DNA from: Amoebophrya sp. A120
Taxonomy: Eukaryota; Sar; Dinophyceae; Syndiniales; Amoebophryaceae
Assembly: GCA_905178155.1 (NCBI GenBank)
Contig: CAJINV010000001.1
Location: 14,818,142-14,882,141, forward strand
Length of the DNA: 64,000 bases
Direction of reading: 5' to 3'
Below the pieces are notes generated by a model, which was not told the origin of the DNA, did no database searches, and saw only the letters and a list, made by a program, of their open reading frames with translations. Made by a program: the position numbers and the translations under genes. Numbering within the stretch: the stretch's first letter is position 1; the number at the start of each line of letters is the position of its first letter. Below are positions 53,785-64,000 of this stretch, piece after piece.

Positions 53785-55840
53785 TCAAATACTGACGTTT
53801 TTAGCCTTTTTCGACGCCAAAAATCTTCCTGAGGGTGGCACCACCGCGCCTCCGGCACCAGGCGCCGTTTGCACCAGACCCAGGTGCTCGTCCTGGCCGG
53901 TCACCGTATCCGTCGCACTGGCGCAGAAGGAAACCGACCACCGAACCAGGTTGGCCAACGCGACGAGAGACAGCAGGACGATCAACAGCTGGCACCACTG
54001 CTCATAAGTTCGCGGTAGCGACACCTGCATGCGCTTGCCGCAAAGACTGGACAGCCCGCCGCCTTCCAGCTCCCCTTTGGAATTCTCGAGCCGAGGGGAG
54101 CGAGACCGGCTGCCCCGCCGATTGCTATCGCTCGAGACGGAAGCGCCGTTGTTTGCGACCTGGTGGATGTTAATTTATGTGTGACCACTTTCTCTCTAAA
54201 TGTGATCTAACGAGGATGATTGCAGTCGGATTAGAAGTGCTAAAACTGCGCGCGCAACGCGGTTTCCCTTGTTTTGCCATTGACTCCCGGTCCCGGATTC
54301 ATGTGGAAATTGGAATCACTGCTAAATAACATCAGAAGAAGTAACATCAAAAAAGAAATGACTATACCCGCGCCCCGGAACAGCGCGCCCCGTCAACACC
54401 CGTGTCGTACCGTCCCCCGGCGTGGTGCGAGTGCGTCGACCCCTGATCCTGGTGCCCCCGTATGAGATGGTCGCCGGACACTGAGCGGAAGCCAAAGACC
54501 ATCCACAAGAGCTGCCGCGACCAGCTGGCGGGGTCGGTGAGCGAAAAACCCGTCACGTACCGTGACTTGTTGTTCCCGTCACTGTAGTGGTAGTTGTAGC
54601 TGGGCGGGCGGGGAGAGGTGGTGGAGGAATTCAATTCTTCGCCCAGCTGCTCCTGGGATGAAGAAGAGGAACCACCACCGCCCGTAGCACCTCCTCCCGA
54701 GGTCGACGTTCCTCCTCCCGGCTGCCGAGTCCGGAGCAAATGCTGCTGGAAGTGGTCCTCGTCGGAGGTCAAAAACTCGTCCAGCTTCAACCCGCCGCGG
54801 CCCGCGGCGGTCTGCTTCGGAACCATCGCGTGGTTCTCGTCGTCGGCGTGGAACGGATCGTCTAGCGCGGACCGCCGCGTGGAGCAGCAGCTCTTGGTCC
54901 GGTAGATGTGGTCCGTGTCCGAACCGCTCGACCCGGAGGAGGGCCCGGGGCACTCGGTTTCCGCGTCGGTTGTCGCGTATTTGCCGTCCCGCGTGTTCAC
55001 AACCGGGAGCGACGCTTTGTACTTTTCCAGCTTCTCGATTACCGCCCGAACCGACGCAATGGTTTCCGCGTCGGCCTCCGGGGGGGCAAAATTTATTTGC
55101 GGATCTTTACTGTCTGCTCCATGATGCTGTTGTGCGGGCGACGACGTGTTGTAGTTGTCGGTCATGGCGATCTCCGCGTGATCACTCTCGAGGGGCGCAA
55201 CTACAACCTCGTCGTTCTGAAAATGATTTTTCGAGGGCAGCTTGTGTCTGCAAGAAGAGCCTTCTTTGTTCTTCTTATCCTTCTCGATTTTCTTGGTTTT
55301 GTTGTGCGCAGAGGACGTCGAACTGTCGAGGCCGACAGCGGCGCCTTTGAGATAGCTCAATGAGCGACAAGCTTTGTCCGCGAGCGCTTCCGCGACCAAT
55401 TGTGTGGTCGACTTCACGGCGGATTCCTGCTCCACAGGAAGTTGGACGGAAGTTGTTGGTTCGGAAAATTTTTCCGCATCGTGCGGACCTCCGGAAGCCA
55501 GGATTTGCAGGTAAACCTCGGCATCCTCAAACAGAACCGTCTGTGTCGGTCGTACTTTGATAGCATTGTTGCTTGACAAACTGATCGTTCGATCGACTTC
55601 ATCCTTCGTCGAAGTCTTTCGCTCGTCGCTCACCGGCGCTGGTGCCGGCGCCGTAGAGGAGGATAATACGTCGACGCAGCAAGAGGAACTCATAAAGCTT
55701 TCCTCTTCCCGAGTCCAACAGTCCTCCTCGAAAGCTGGGAGCAGAGTCGTGCATTCCAGCTCCTGCACCAACAAAGAGTGCAGTGGACTGTGCACAAAGT
55801 CCTCGCCCTCGGTAGGACCTTGTTCCCGCGGCATCTTCAC
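53785..55840 (-). CDS. Tail-anchored-type membrane protein, acidic low-complexity
   Basis: Exon 1 is 55840-54368 and exon 2 is 54159-53785, joined by a GT-AG intron (GCGCGG/GTATAG; CCACCAG) in phase 0, giving 615 aa. The long N-terminal part is hydrophilic, with Ser, Asp, Glu and Gly runs and two moderately ordered pieces (SVRAVIEKLEKYKASLPV; WSRQLLWMVFGFRSV). A single strong helix WCQLLIVLLSLVALANLVRW lies about 55 residues from the C-terminus, so the bulk is probably cytoplasmic. The family is not recognised. Start choice: MKMPREQG at 55840, or MPREQG two codons later. Confidence 0.75.
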
Positions 55841-56059
55841 GCTGTTTCACTCCGCTCCTTTGGTGCTGAAGATGGAGTGTCGCGTTGACCAGAGGTTCTC
55901 CAGTAAGTTCTTGAGGGTCGTTCGGACTCCGGCGCTGCTTTCTTGTCGCTTGTTCGCGAGGGATACTCTTGTTGGGGTTGTCGTTTGTTTTACTTTTGGA
56001 TTTGGTTAGATCGTTTTTTCTTTTGACCTCTTTTCGACGTTACTCCAACAATGATGTTT

Positions 56060-56308
56060 TTACGCGGGGAGGGTGTAGCGGGGCGGACGATACTTCCGGT
56101 TCGGGGCGCTGACATGGGTGGTGTGTTTCATCATGTCCGGGTTGTTCTGCATCACGATTCTGGCCTCTTCACGCATCATCAAACGAGACAAAATTCCCAG
56201 CAGAAAAATCGGAAAGTGGAGAAGAAAAATAACCACGCAAAAACTGAAAAACCCCAGCGTCTTCTGGCGCGCCTTGCTGCTGAATAATTGTTGATTGTTT
56301 TGGGCCAT
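56060..56308 (-). CDS. Small single-pass membrane protein (82 aa)
   Basis: A single exon with Met at 56308. Layout: a basic, polar N-terminus (MAQNNQQLFSSKARQKT), one long helix LGFFSFCVVIFLLHFPIFLLGIL, then a charged region with two adjacent Met-Met pairs and a basic tail NRKYRPPRYTLPA. This positive-helix-basic pattern fits a mitochondrial or ER membrane subunit. The family is not recognised. It is called because hydropathy and codon use are convincing for such a short frame. Confidence 0.65.
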   Translation of the reverse strand: MAQNNQQLFSSKARQKTLGFFSFCVVIFLLHFPIFLLGILSRLMMREEARIVMQNNPDMMKHTTHVSAPNRKYRPPRYTLPA

Positions 56309-57605
56309 GATTTTAATAATGGGAAGAAAGAATCTTTTAAATCGAGGAGAAAGGGTCAGAAGGGGTCAGTGTTCTCTTGGTTCTCGTCGTGTCGTTGTTT
56401 GCAAAAGCAATCTTTCGGATATTATTGCCAAATGTGTAACAAGTGTTCGCAATTTATTTTCACAGTTCCCATGTAGAAGCAGTCAGACTCGCTATCGTAC
56501 TCTACGTTTGGAAAAAATGAATAACAAGTAACATCAACCACGAGCGCAAGGGAAGGACACTGGAAGAAAGAAATTGAATTTTTTTGTTAAATAAGTCTCA
56601 ACTACAGTTGGCATAAAAATGCACCGATAAGGAATGCCTTTGTCCGATGCTCGTACGATACGGAGCTGCAAATAACGCTTTCGCGGTTCTCCTTTGCCAC
56701 GTGTACGACAAGCAAGAACAGTAACCGAATTTAGCATTAACAGTGCACGATTTTCACCGATGATCTACGAGGCCAAGACCGCACGAGAACGAATGGGGCT
56801 GGCATCGACTGACCGATCCAGTGACAAGAAGACAATCTTCCTGGGAAGACCGACCCTAACTTTCGTACATTTTAAGAAATCAATAAAACGGGCACGATGT
56901 TGACCGATGCGTAGAAATGCGTAGCACCGAGTCAAGAGGACGATCATCGCAAACGAATCCTACACGCATGCATATCATTATTACCCATTCGTGTGATATA
57001 TTGGCCTGATAGACACTAATACGAGCATCGATGCAGGTGACTTTGCAACTTGCTTTCCTCGGTGCCTGCTCCTGCATAGTACAAGGTGAGTTTTACGTCT
57101 GCTAAAAAACTCTGGTAAAGACGAGGAGATTTTTTGCGGTTTAAAGTTATGTCTGAATGGGGTCGTGCTCACTTTCATCTGTGATTGTAGCCGCGTGGCA
57201 AATGGGGAGAGAACCACACATATGGCTTGTGCTCGCTTCTGGGTGAGCGAGATCCTGTTGTCTGGAACTCACAAATGGAGCCAGCCAAAGCAACCGCCTT
57301 ATCAGCTATGGAGGGGCAGAAATGACTGGAAAACTAATTCTAATTGTAGAAAATAAATATTACGAATGCTCAAATTTCTAAAAGAAGATCGCTATCTTCT
57401 GTGGGTGAAGAGGCTACAAAGTAGCTCGTTCTTTGCTATTGGACATCGAAAAATGTTGAAGCCACTGCGTGTTCTTGATTCTTTAATTATTGGATGATGC
57501 TGATGTGCCGATTGTGAATCTGAAATTATTCTTGCATACTTTTGTTTTTGTACAATTACAAGAAGGAGATGATGATGAAGTGTTCTTTTTCATTGGAGGC
57601 TTTTT
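56309..57605. other. Intergenic region
   Basis: No supported gene over about 1.3 kb. Short ORFs on both strands have no domain content, and no inverted-repeat element was found. Confidence 0.6.
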
Positions 57606-58988
57606 CTAAATCGCGAGCGAGGCCAGGTCGTCCAGCTCCAGATTTGTCGTGGCCGCAGTAGCTGCGTCTTCACCAAGAACGCCATTCTGGGTGTCAACAA
57701 AAATCTTCGACGGCTTTTCCCCGCCAACACTCCGTCGCGCTTTTCTTCCCAGTTCCTCGAGAAGAAGTAGCTTCATTCGCGCATCGACTCCTTTGACGGA
57801 GGCCGCCTGCGTGCTGAGCAAAAAAGACGACGCCGCCGCGCTGGCGGTTTTTGTTGTGTTCATCTTGGCGCTTGTTGCTCTTGTGTCCCATTTCCGCTCC
57901 GTGTCCTCCTTGAGGGCGGGCTTGAAACAACAGTGCCACACACCGTAACTGACACCGACAACGAGGAGCAGAAGAGTGAAAATCCGCCAACAAATCAGGC
58001 GGCCCTGCCTGTGCTCTCGATCAACGTCGTCTATCTTTTTTTCCTCCTCGCTTCTTAAAAATTCCGGATATCGGGGGGTCTGCCGCGCGGTCATGATACC
58101 TTCCTTTGAGCCCTGTTTAAGGGGTACTTTCTTCGGCGCCACAGAGGATGGACCGCTCAAAAGCGGTGTGGTAGTAGTCGTCGTCGCTGCTTCCATATTT
58201 TTGGCACTGGCGGTTTTGGAACCGGCACGAATTTCCGTCGATGCCGGAGGTTGTCCAGAAGTACTCCCCTGCTGCTCAACACCTAAGGCAGAAGCTGCTC
58301 CAGCCGTGAGTTGTTTTTTTGCAACCAGTTGTCCGGTTATGTGCGTCTCACTGACCGGCTCTGCCGACATTAGCCCGCCCCCAGAAGGCGGATTTTCCTC
58401 GATATGCAACCAAGAAATAAAATTGTCCGGGTCATCAAACTGGTAAGGTAAGAATGCATGTAGTTAGTTCCGTCTGTTAGTCCTTGGTTCTTTTTGGGCC
58501 AAGCACAAGAAACAAATATAGACGGATTGTTCATCTCTTGATGTTCAAGTTTCAGAAAAGCGCAAACATCTCCTTCCTAATGAATTAGCAAGGAGACGAA
58601 GCGATAAAATAGTTTCGAATTTACTAGCAGACAGTTCCAGAGGCAGACACGAGTGGCGCATAACAATTTCACGACAGCCACCCAGACCGAGACAAATTTC
58701 ATTTCCCAAGGGATACGGGAAGGGCACAGACGAGATTGCGGCATCCGCTGTGGCTAAGTTAGGATTGGGGTTCGAGATCATAGCAGCCGTCGGGCCGGCG
58801 TTGCGTTCCCTGTGCTGGTGCAACGCCGTCGCTTCCACCGCGATGTTGTGGTGAAGGACATGCTGCTCCCCCGCACTTCCCTCCCTGCGCGCGAGCAGCT
58901 TGACTTTCGAAAATCCCGCCCCGGCGGCCGCATCCTGGTACAGCTCGTCTTCAGTCACAACTTCCCCGCCAAGTTGCGCGTTCCCCAT
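57606..58988 (-). CDS. Putative N-myristoylated membrane protein, two exons
   Basis: The start at 58988 reads MGNAQLGGEV, a good N-myristoylation sequence (Gly2, small residue at 6). The second exon starts at 58439 after acceptor CCTTACCAG in phase 0 and runs to 57606. The donor is uncertain: a phase-0 GT at 58727 (TCGTCT/GTGCCC) gives 364 aa, and another lies near 58670. The second exon is hydrophilic, Ser/Ala/Thr-rich, then has a basic stretch (DREHRQGRLICWR) and one helix IFTLLLLVVGVSYGVWHCC about 145 residues into it, followed by a charged domain (ARMKLLLLEELGRKARRS). A myristate plus a helix would place both ends at membranes. The family is not recognised. The two exons could still belong to separate genes. 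Confidence 0.6.
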
Positions 58989-59790
58989 GGTCTTATTTCC
59001 CAGATCGTGGGAGAGTAGACTACAAAGAACAATTTACATCTTCTATCCTCCGGCTACTACTTGTACATGGTATGCATGAAAACGTCCAAGAGAAAGCTCG
59101 AGGTGCAGAAAGTTACCGTTAGGAATATGATTAGCGTCAACCACGCTTCGTCACGTAGAAGAGTCGACGTGATTGGCAGAAGTTCCTCTTCTTGCTTCTC
59201 CTTCTCGTAGACTCTTCTTAGGGGCATTCATTGGGGAGTGCATTTTGTAGATAGTGATAGGGTTAGGGGTTGATTTTTCGCATAAGCAAATTGTAAGAAA
59301 ACCTTGGGTCGTGGCCTGGTGTTCAGAAGAGTGAGAGTCGCCAGAGATCGTGATGATGTATTGCTGAATAACTGTATGCTTTGTCCAAAAAAGGAAGCCG
59401 AACGAGAACGACAAAATAAGGACTGTACGATTACGATTCATGAGAGCTGCCATGGAATGTCTCCATTGCCTTCGAACGAAACATCAACAGGACCGAAACA
59501 AGTACGAACATGGAACTGTTTTTGTTTGCAAATAACTGAAGACGGACGAAAAACCGATCCTTGCTGCAATTCCATCGATGAGTACGTTGAAGACGCGCTT
59601 TTGCAAACCCAGAACTACCGATCATGCATAGAAGAGGTCATGTACAGTAGATACTGAACTTTCCGGTACTTACGCACGAGGAGTTGTCACGACCACGAGG
59701 AGAGCAAAGCCTAGTAAAAAGACGAAGACCGGGGACGAAAACGAAGACATAAGCAGTGCGACAAGAACATTCGTCGTAAATAAAAACTAT
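58989..59790. other. Intergenic region
   Basis: No supported gene. ORFs on both strands at 59151-59657 overlap each other and show no domain or splice support. Confidence 0.5.
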
Positions 59791-60063
59791 CTATCCATGT
59801 GTCACCGATTTCTTATTTTCGATACAAAGCCAAATTGCAAGAGGAAGAACAAGTGCGATAAGTGCGACATGCGGAACGTCAAGATAGCCGAAAACTTGGA
59901 TTGAATTCAGAAAAGTTTTCGTAGGGTCGGAATTTTCTAAAAATTCAGATGAAAAGTATGCTGCTAAAATTGCGAAACGGCAAAATACAGCTATGGCACG
60001 GGGGATACTCGTACTCTTGTCTTGCCTGGAAAGCAAAAATATGAAAACGGAGAGCAGATGCAA
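59791..60063 (-). CDS. Possible small membrane protein (90 aa)
   Basis: The frame from Met at 60063 has an N-terminal hydrophobic stretch (MHLLSVFIFLLS), a second (AIAVFCRFAILAAYF) and a third (VPHVALIALVLPLAIWLCIE), ending KKSVTHG. An acceptor-like TGCTTTCCAG lies just inside, so this may instead be the last exon of a spliced gene whose upstream part was displaced by the transposon-like element at 60208-60798. The family is not recognised. Confidence 0.45.
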   Translation of the reverse strand: MHLLSVFIFLLSRQDKSTSIPRAIAVFCRFAILAAYFSSEFLENSDPTKTFLNSIQVFGYLDVPHVALIALVLPLAIWLCIENKKSVTHG

Positions 60064-60241
60064 CGCTAGACCTTGCCCGGGGGGGCGACAGAGTCACGCA
60101 CGACAAGCGACCGTGCTCATTTGGATGATGAAAGTTTTTTCTGGGGTTAATTTCTAGAAGAAGAGGAGGAGAACGAGAAGAAAAAAAGTTACAAAAAATA
60201 CTATTATCACATTACATTAACTAGCAAAATTTCGACACTTT

Positions 60242-60283
60242 GAGCAATATGCAATATGGCAATATGACAAAATGACAATATGA
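60242..60283 (+). repeat. 42-bp direct repeat, left copy
   Basis: It starts GAGCAATATGCAATATGGC and ends AAAATGACAATATGA, and pairs with the copy at 60668-60709 (one difference). Together they flank the GC-rich core of the element. Confidence 0.9.
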
Positions 60284-60667
60284 CTGCTAGAGTTTGAGCA
60301 ATATGACCTTGCGCAACGTCAGGACCTGGAAGCCGACCTGGCGGCGCCCGCCGCTACTTGCGTTGCGAGGCCAGCTGTCCGGCCCAGATGCTGCGAAAAG
60401 ACGCATGCAGCGGCGCACTACATGGCGCAGCTGCGACACAAATTGAAGAAATAGACTGCTGGGAGCCCCGGCGCACTAGCGCCGCCCTCGCTAACAGCGG
60501 GGGTGGCGAGACGCCTTGTCAACCCACAGGCGCGAAAGAGGTGCACAGCAGGCGCCTGCTCGATCGCCCCAAAGTCGGCGCAAGAGCATACGCGCCCTAA
60601 CCTCATGGCCGCAACACCCGAGAGACAGCGCTCGGGTGGGGCCAATTTTCAATCGTCAGCCGGTCAC

Positions 60668-60709
60668 GAGCAATATGCAATATGGCAATATAACAAAATG
60701 ACAATATGA
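60668..60709 (+). repeat. 42-bp direct repeat, right copy
   Basis: Same sequence as 60242-60283 except for one G-to-A change. Same orientation, so recombination between the two would delete the GC-rich core. Confidence 0.9.
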
Positions 60710-60804
60710 GAAGTGGGGTTTTTGCAGGATTTTCATGTCGTCGCGCCCATATGTCATATTGGAGCACTATGTGTCATATTGCTAGTTAATGTAATCTGTA
60801 TTAT

Positions 60805-61390
60805 GTATCCCTGCCGTGCAGTTGACTAACCATACCGGCACTGCTCGTGCTGAAGTCATGCTGGTCAGCGTGGGGCATTTCTTCTCGATGCCGTAAATGC
60901 TAAAGCCACTTGCTTAAACCTGAACATTATTCAAATTCCGTTCGTGCATGGCGATAATGTCAACCACGCAGCATGAATACCGTCCAGCACGAGTACAGTA
61001 CTGTCTTTGTGAAGTGGCGGAAAAGTAACTTGTTATACAGGAAGGAGAAGGACAAACGAATGAATGGCGTTTGTGGATAGTGCTATTTCTCTTAATTTTG
61101 CATGAAAGAATGTGGTTACCGACAAAGATTATGTCGACTCAGCGAAAATAAGGTTAGCAGGAACGTAATTTACGCGCCTGCTTCTTCTAATTTGTTTTCT
61201 GAGGGCTGTGAAAACAAATACAAAACCAAAATAATGACAAGAAGAACTACACCTCGCACGATGCGGGGACGCATTCCACTAACTCGTCAGGGCTCATCTT
61301 CAGGGGGGATTGAGTTTCGCCGGAAAGAGAATGTGCTTCGTCTTGAGAAAAGGTTTAAATTTCGGACTCGACAGCACCTGATCGAAGATG
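60805..61390. other. Intergenic region
   Basis: No supported gene. Plus-strand ORFs near 61102-61581 overlap the next gene in antisense and are shadows. Confidence 0.55.
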
Positions 61391-63821
61391 TTACACCTCC
61401 AAAAAGACCTCCTCTTGGTGAAGAAGCTTCTTTTTGGTTTTCTTCTTGGCTTTCTTGCCATCCTCCCGCTTTTTTGCTGCGCCGGAGGCCACGATGGAGT
61501 CCAGGACCGGAAAAACTCGGCGGCTCAGCGCCAAAAACGACTGCAAATTCGACACGTCCGTGTTCACTTTGGCGCCCATAGATGAAGTACCAGCGGCAAA
61601 ACTGGAAGCAGTGTCCGATTCTTGGTGATGAGTGTAGGGGTTCCTCGGCATGTAAGAAATCTGCGGGGTCGGGGGAAGAGGCGCCGATTGCGTTGCCAGC
61701 GGTGGAGATCCTGCAGTGGCGCCAGTTGCGTTCTTGCCAGCACTGGGCTGAGGTGCCTCGGATTTACCGCTGGGGGGACCGTTCTGCGCGTGGACACCAG
61801 GGGTAGTACCGTTAGCAGTAGCATCATCACCTTTCCCTCCTTCATGACTTCCGCCACTGATTGCGTCGCCCGGCTTTGTTCCGGGTCCGGTAGCATTTGC
61901 CGGGCTGGGAGCCGCGCCGTGACCAGGTCCTCCAGCGTGATGCCCTCCCGATGTTGCCCCATTTTCCCCTTGGTCCACGCTCTTGTGTCCTCCCTCGCCA
62001 GACGACGACGCACCGTCCGCAGCACTGTCCGCATCCGCCACATTCTGCTCTCCTTGTGCTGCCCTAGCGTCGGGTCCGTGGTTGTTGCCCCCGGTCGTGG
62101 AGGTAGTTTGATTGACTAGGTTGACGGCATCGAGAAGTGAGCGTCCAAGCCCAGCCCGCTTGCGGTTCTGGAGAAGTTTCGTTTCGCTGCAGTCCGCTTC
62201 GTTGATCATGATGGCAGCCTCGCAACTGACTCGGACGCACTTCGTAAAAAGACGACAGTTTTTGGAGGCAGTCTTGGGGTAGAACACCGCAAATGGCACG
62301 TAAGGATACGTCACTTTTTGCTGATCCCCGTATACCCCCTCAGCCATGACCTGGGCCAATTCCGTGGTGTTCACGTCAGCCGCCGTTTTTAACCCAGTTT
62401 GAAACACCGCAGCATCCTCGCCATTCAACTGTAGGAAGTTTCAAATCCAGAACTTGTTCACTAAATGGCCGTGACAACAACAGAGAAACAGAAAGAAAAA
62501 AAGACCACGACAAAGAAATAAACGACATTAATTTCTTCCTCTGTAAAGCAACACATCAAGAACGCAAAGCAGAATCAGCAAAACTACATCAACATCTTGA
62601 GCTCAACACAAAGCTATAATGCGGTCGTGTTGTGCTGCTGGACTACACTTTCTCACTTTTTCATATCAGCGCTGTACCACTGCCTACCGCTACCGACTGA
62701 CAAGATAGTAGCTTTGTTTTTCATCACGACTGTACCTGAAATGCGTCCAACTTGGTCTGGCACTCCGCTGAAGTGGACACAGTGAAAACGGCCCGGTAGT
62801 CGTCCACAGCCTCCATATCCTTCCCGTGCGCGAAGTTAACGGGGTCCATTTCGTTGCACACCTCGTCACTGCTTGTTTTAGTGTTACCCCGTGCGTGCCC
62901 ATGCTTGCTGCGGTACTCACTTGGGCTCCGGCTCGACAAGCAGCACGCGTAGAATACAACGCAGACCATGATAACAGTGCCACAGCAGAATAGCATGAGC
63001 GGCAGGCTGCTCTGCGGAGTCGGCTGTCGTGCGGCCCGCGGAGAGACGCGGGCACGTCCGCCGGCCTGATTTCGGGCGGCGGCCTTTCCGCGCGGAGTTT
63101 GCGCGGGGGAGGCGCCCGGCTGCTGTGCGGGGAGGCCGCTACCCGGGAGCGCGAACGCGGTAAACTGCGGTTGAGGCTGTTTTCGGTTTTGTTGGCCTGC
63201 CCGCAATGCCGAGGCTCGCTGCAGCTGGGACGAAGCAGCGGCGTACTCCTGCGCCTGCCGTGCCTTCTCCTGAGCGGTCAGCTGGTCCGCAATGTTCTCG
63301 AAACGTTGGAATTGGTCGACATCTAGATCAACCTCTTGCGCCCCCTCGCCAGGACTCGATGCTGCCTGCTGCCCGTACTGCGACCCGCCCTCCGGCTTCC
63401 GCGCAGACGCGCGGGCCGCGCCGCTTTGCGAGGGGCCACGGGGGGCCACTTGCTCTTGTTGTACTTGTGTAGACGGTGGACGTTGGGACGGTCCACGACT
63501 CGCAGCAGCTTGGGATGGTGCGCGCGCGGCCGCCAGGTCCAGTTGCAGCTGCGAGGGCTTGCGCGATTGGTCGGCGGAACTTGGAATTAAGCTCGCGGCC
63601 TGCGAGGGCGGTCGTTGCACACCGCTTTGCGATGGCCCTCGGGCGGCGCTCTGCGACGGTCCGCGAGCAGCGCTTTGCGAAGGTCCCCGCGGGGCGACTG
63701 CATCCTGCTGACTCTGACTCGGCCCTCGAGGCGGGCTCGGAATCACAGCCGGCGCTTGCTGAGGCTCGTCGCTCAGGGGCTCCTCGGACGAGGTCAGAAT
63801 TTCTTGAGAAGACTCCGCCAT
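61391..63821 (-). CDS. Type II-like membrane protein with RGPSQS repeats
   Basis: Exon 1 is 63821-62736 and exon 2 is 62428-61391, joined by a GT-AG intron (TTTCAG/GTACAG; CCTACAG) in phase 0, giving 707 aa. The N-terminal third carries repeated RGPSQS-type units (at least eight, some degenerate). A helical segment (FENIADQLTAQEKARQAQEY) follows, then a Pro/Arg-rich linker, then one helix PLMLFCCGTVIMVCVVFYACC near residue 275. After it a Cys-containing domain (VCNEMDPVNFAHGKDMEAVDDY-type, five or six Cys) spans the exon junction, and a Gly/Ala/Pro/His-rich region with sequons (NQT, NAT, NGT) leads to a basic tail KKAKKKTKKKLLHQEE. The absence of an N-terminal signal and the sequons after the helix suggest type II topology. 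The family is not recognised. Confidence 0.8.
63430..63740 (-). repeat. Degenerate 18-27 bp coding repeat (RGPSQS units)
   Basis: Units reading (A/P)RGPSQS(A/G) recur in the N-terminal part of the membrane protein; three are nearly adjacent around 63630-63700 and others are spaced by Gln/Ala/Pro-rich linkers. The repeat region is prone to expansion or contraction. Confidence 0.75.
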
Positions 63822-64000
63822 AATTGAATTTGGTTTGTCTGCTTACTTTCTTTGTGCTGCTGAGAAGCGAAGATTCAATTTCAGAGATATGAGGACGAAC
63901 GAAAAGTAACTTAAACTTGATTTAATTGCTGAACGTTGTGGGGATAGATGATTGTACTTAAAAGGAAATTTTCAAATGGTGTAGAAATGCTTCGACTTGT
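63822..64000. other. 5' flank of the last gene
   Basis: Short AT-rich stretch upstream of the Met at 63821. No promoter motif could be recognised. Confidence 0.4.

Larger units (their letters stand above)
60208..60798. mobile_element. Non-autonomous DNA-transposon-like element (591 bp) with GC-rich core
   Basis: Terminal inverted repeats of 20 bp (CACATTACATTAACTAGCAA; one mismatch at the third base) are flanked by the 6-bp duplication TATTAT (60202-60207 and 60799-60804). Next to each end are AT-rich arrays of CAATATGAC/GTCATATTG. Two 42-bp direct repeats (60242-60283 and 60668-60709, one mismatch) bracket a 384-bp GC-rich core unlike the surroundings. No transposase. It is intergenic, and its ends and duplication length differ from the introner elements, so it is a separate family. 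Confidence 0.85.

Noticed and set aside
1-64000. tRNA, rRNA, snRNA, spliced-leader, telomeric or CRISPR-like sequences
   Set aside because: Looked for by eye and none found. A covariance-model search would be needed to exclude diverged RNA genes.

Overview
This is a piece of a protist nuclear genome, not a prokaryotic one. It has about twenty protein genes, many multi-exon, with ordinary GT-AG introns and eukaryotic machinery (26S proteasome subunit Rpn6, COPII coat protein Sec24, a RING-CH protein, an ankyrin protein, an IQ-motif protein). Every gene I can support is on the minus strand, so the window reads as one unidirectional gene block. That layout, the moderate GC content, the compactness and above all the transposon-like introns described below suggest a dinoflagellate-type alveolate, most likely a syndinian such as Amoebophrya. 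The taxon is an inference (about 0.6). I found no spliced-leader, rRNA or tRNA sequence to confirm it.

Layout, left to right, all minus strand: a Thr/Ser-rich single-pass membrane protein cut by the window edge (1-610); an endonuclease/exonuclease/phosphatase-fold enzyme (1361-2770); a three-exon protein of unknown function (3811-7147); a RING-CH zinc-finger protein (7254-8387); a GC-rich island of foreign appearance (8537-10150); a P-loop kinase-like protein (10295-11248); a multi-pass membrane protein (12223-14937); Rpn6 (15674-18552); a two-pass membrane protein (19431-22729); Sec24 (24017-30666); an ankyrin-only protein (31562-33940); a superfamily II helicase resembling those of nucleocytoplasmic large DNA viruses (34684-38358); a low-complexity protein (39717-41411); a coiled-coil/IQ protein (41748-44857); a small two-pass membrane protein (45528-45977); a long coiled-coil protein (47042-50157); a ten-exon gene hidden under misleading longer ORFs (50925-53041); and a run of small or low-complexity membrane proteins (53785-63821), within which sits a transposon-like element (60208-60798).

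The standout observation is a set of eight short elements (237-650 bp) with terminal inverted repeats and exact 5-bp target-site duplications. Five share ends TATCAAATG...CATTTGATA; three have other ends (TATGG, TATCA plus a C-rich arm, TATAACCCG). Seven of the eight interrupt coding exons. Removing the element plus one duplication copy restores the reading frame exactly each time, in Rpn6 (two), Sec24 (one) and two membrane proteins (two each). In none of the seven can any choice of boundary within the duplication give a GT-AG intron, although the other introns of the same genes are normal GT-AG. The eighth lies just inside a normal GT-AG intron of the ankyrin gene. These are introner-type elements: mobile DNA that acts as introns by a non-canonical boundary rule.

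Exon boundaries below were worked out by hand from splice-site sequences, phase arithmetic and protein continuity. No transcript evidence was available.
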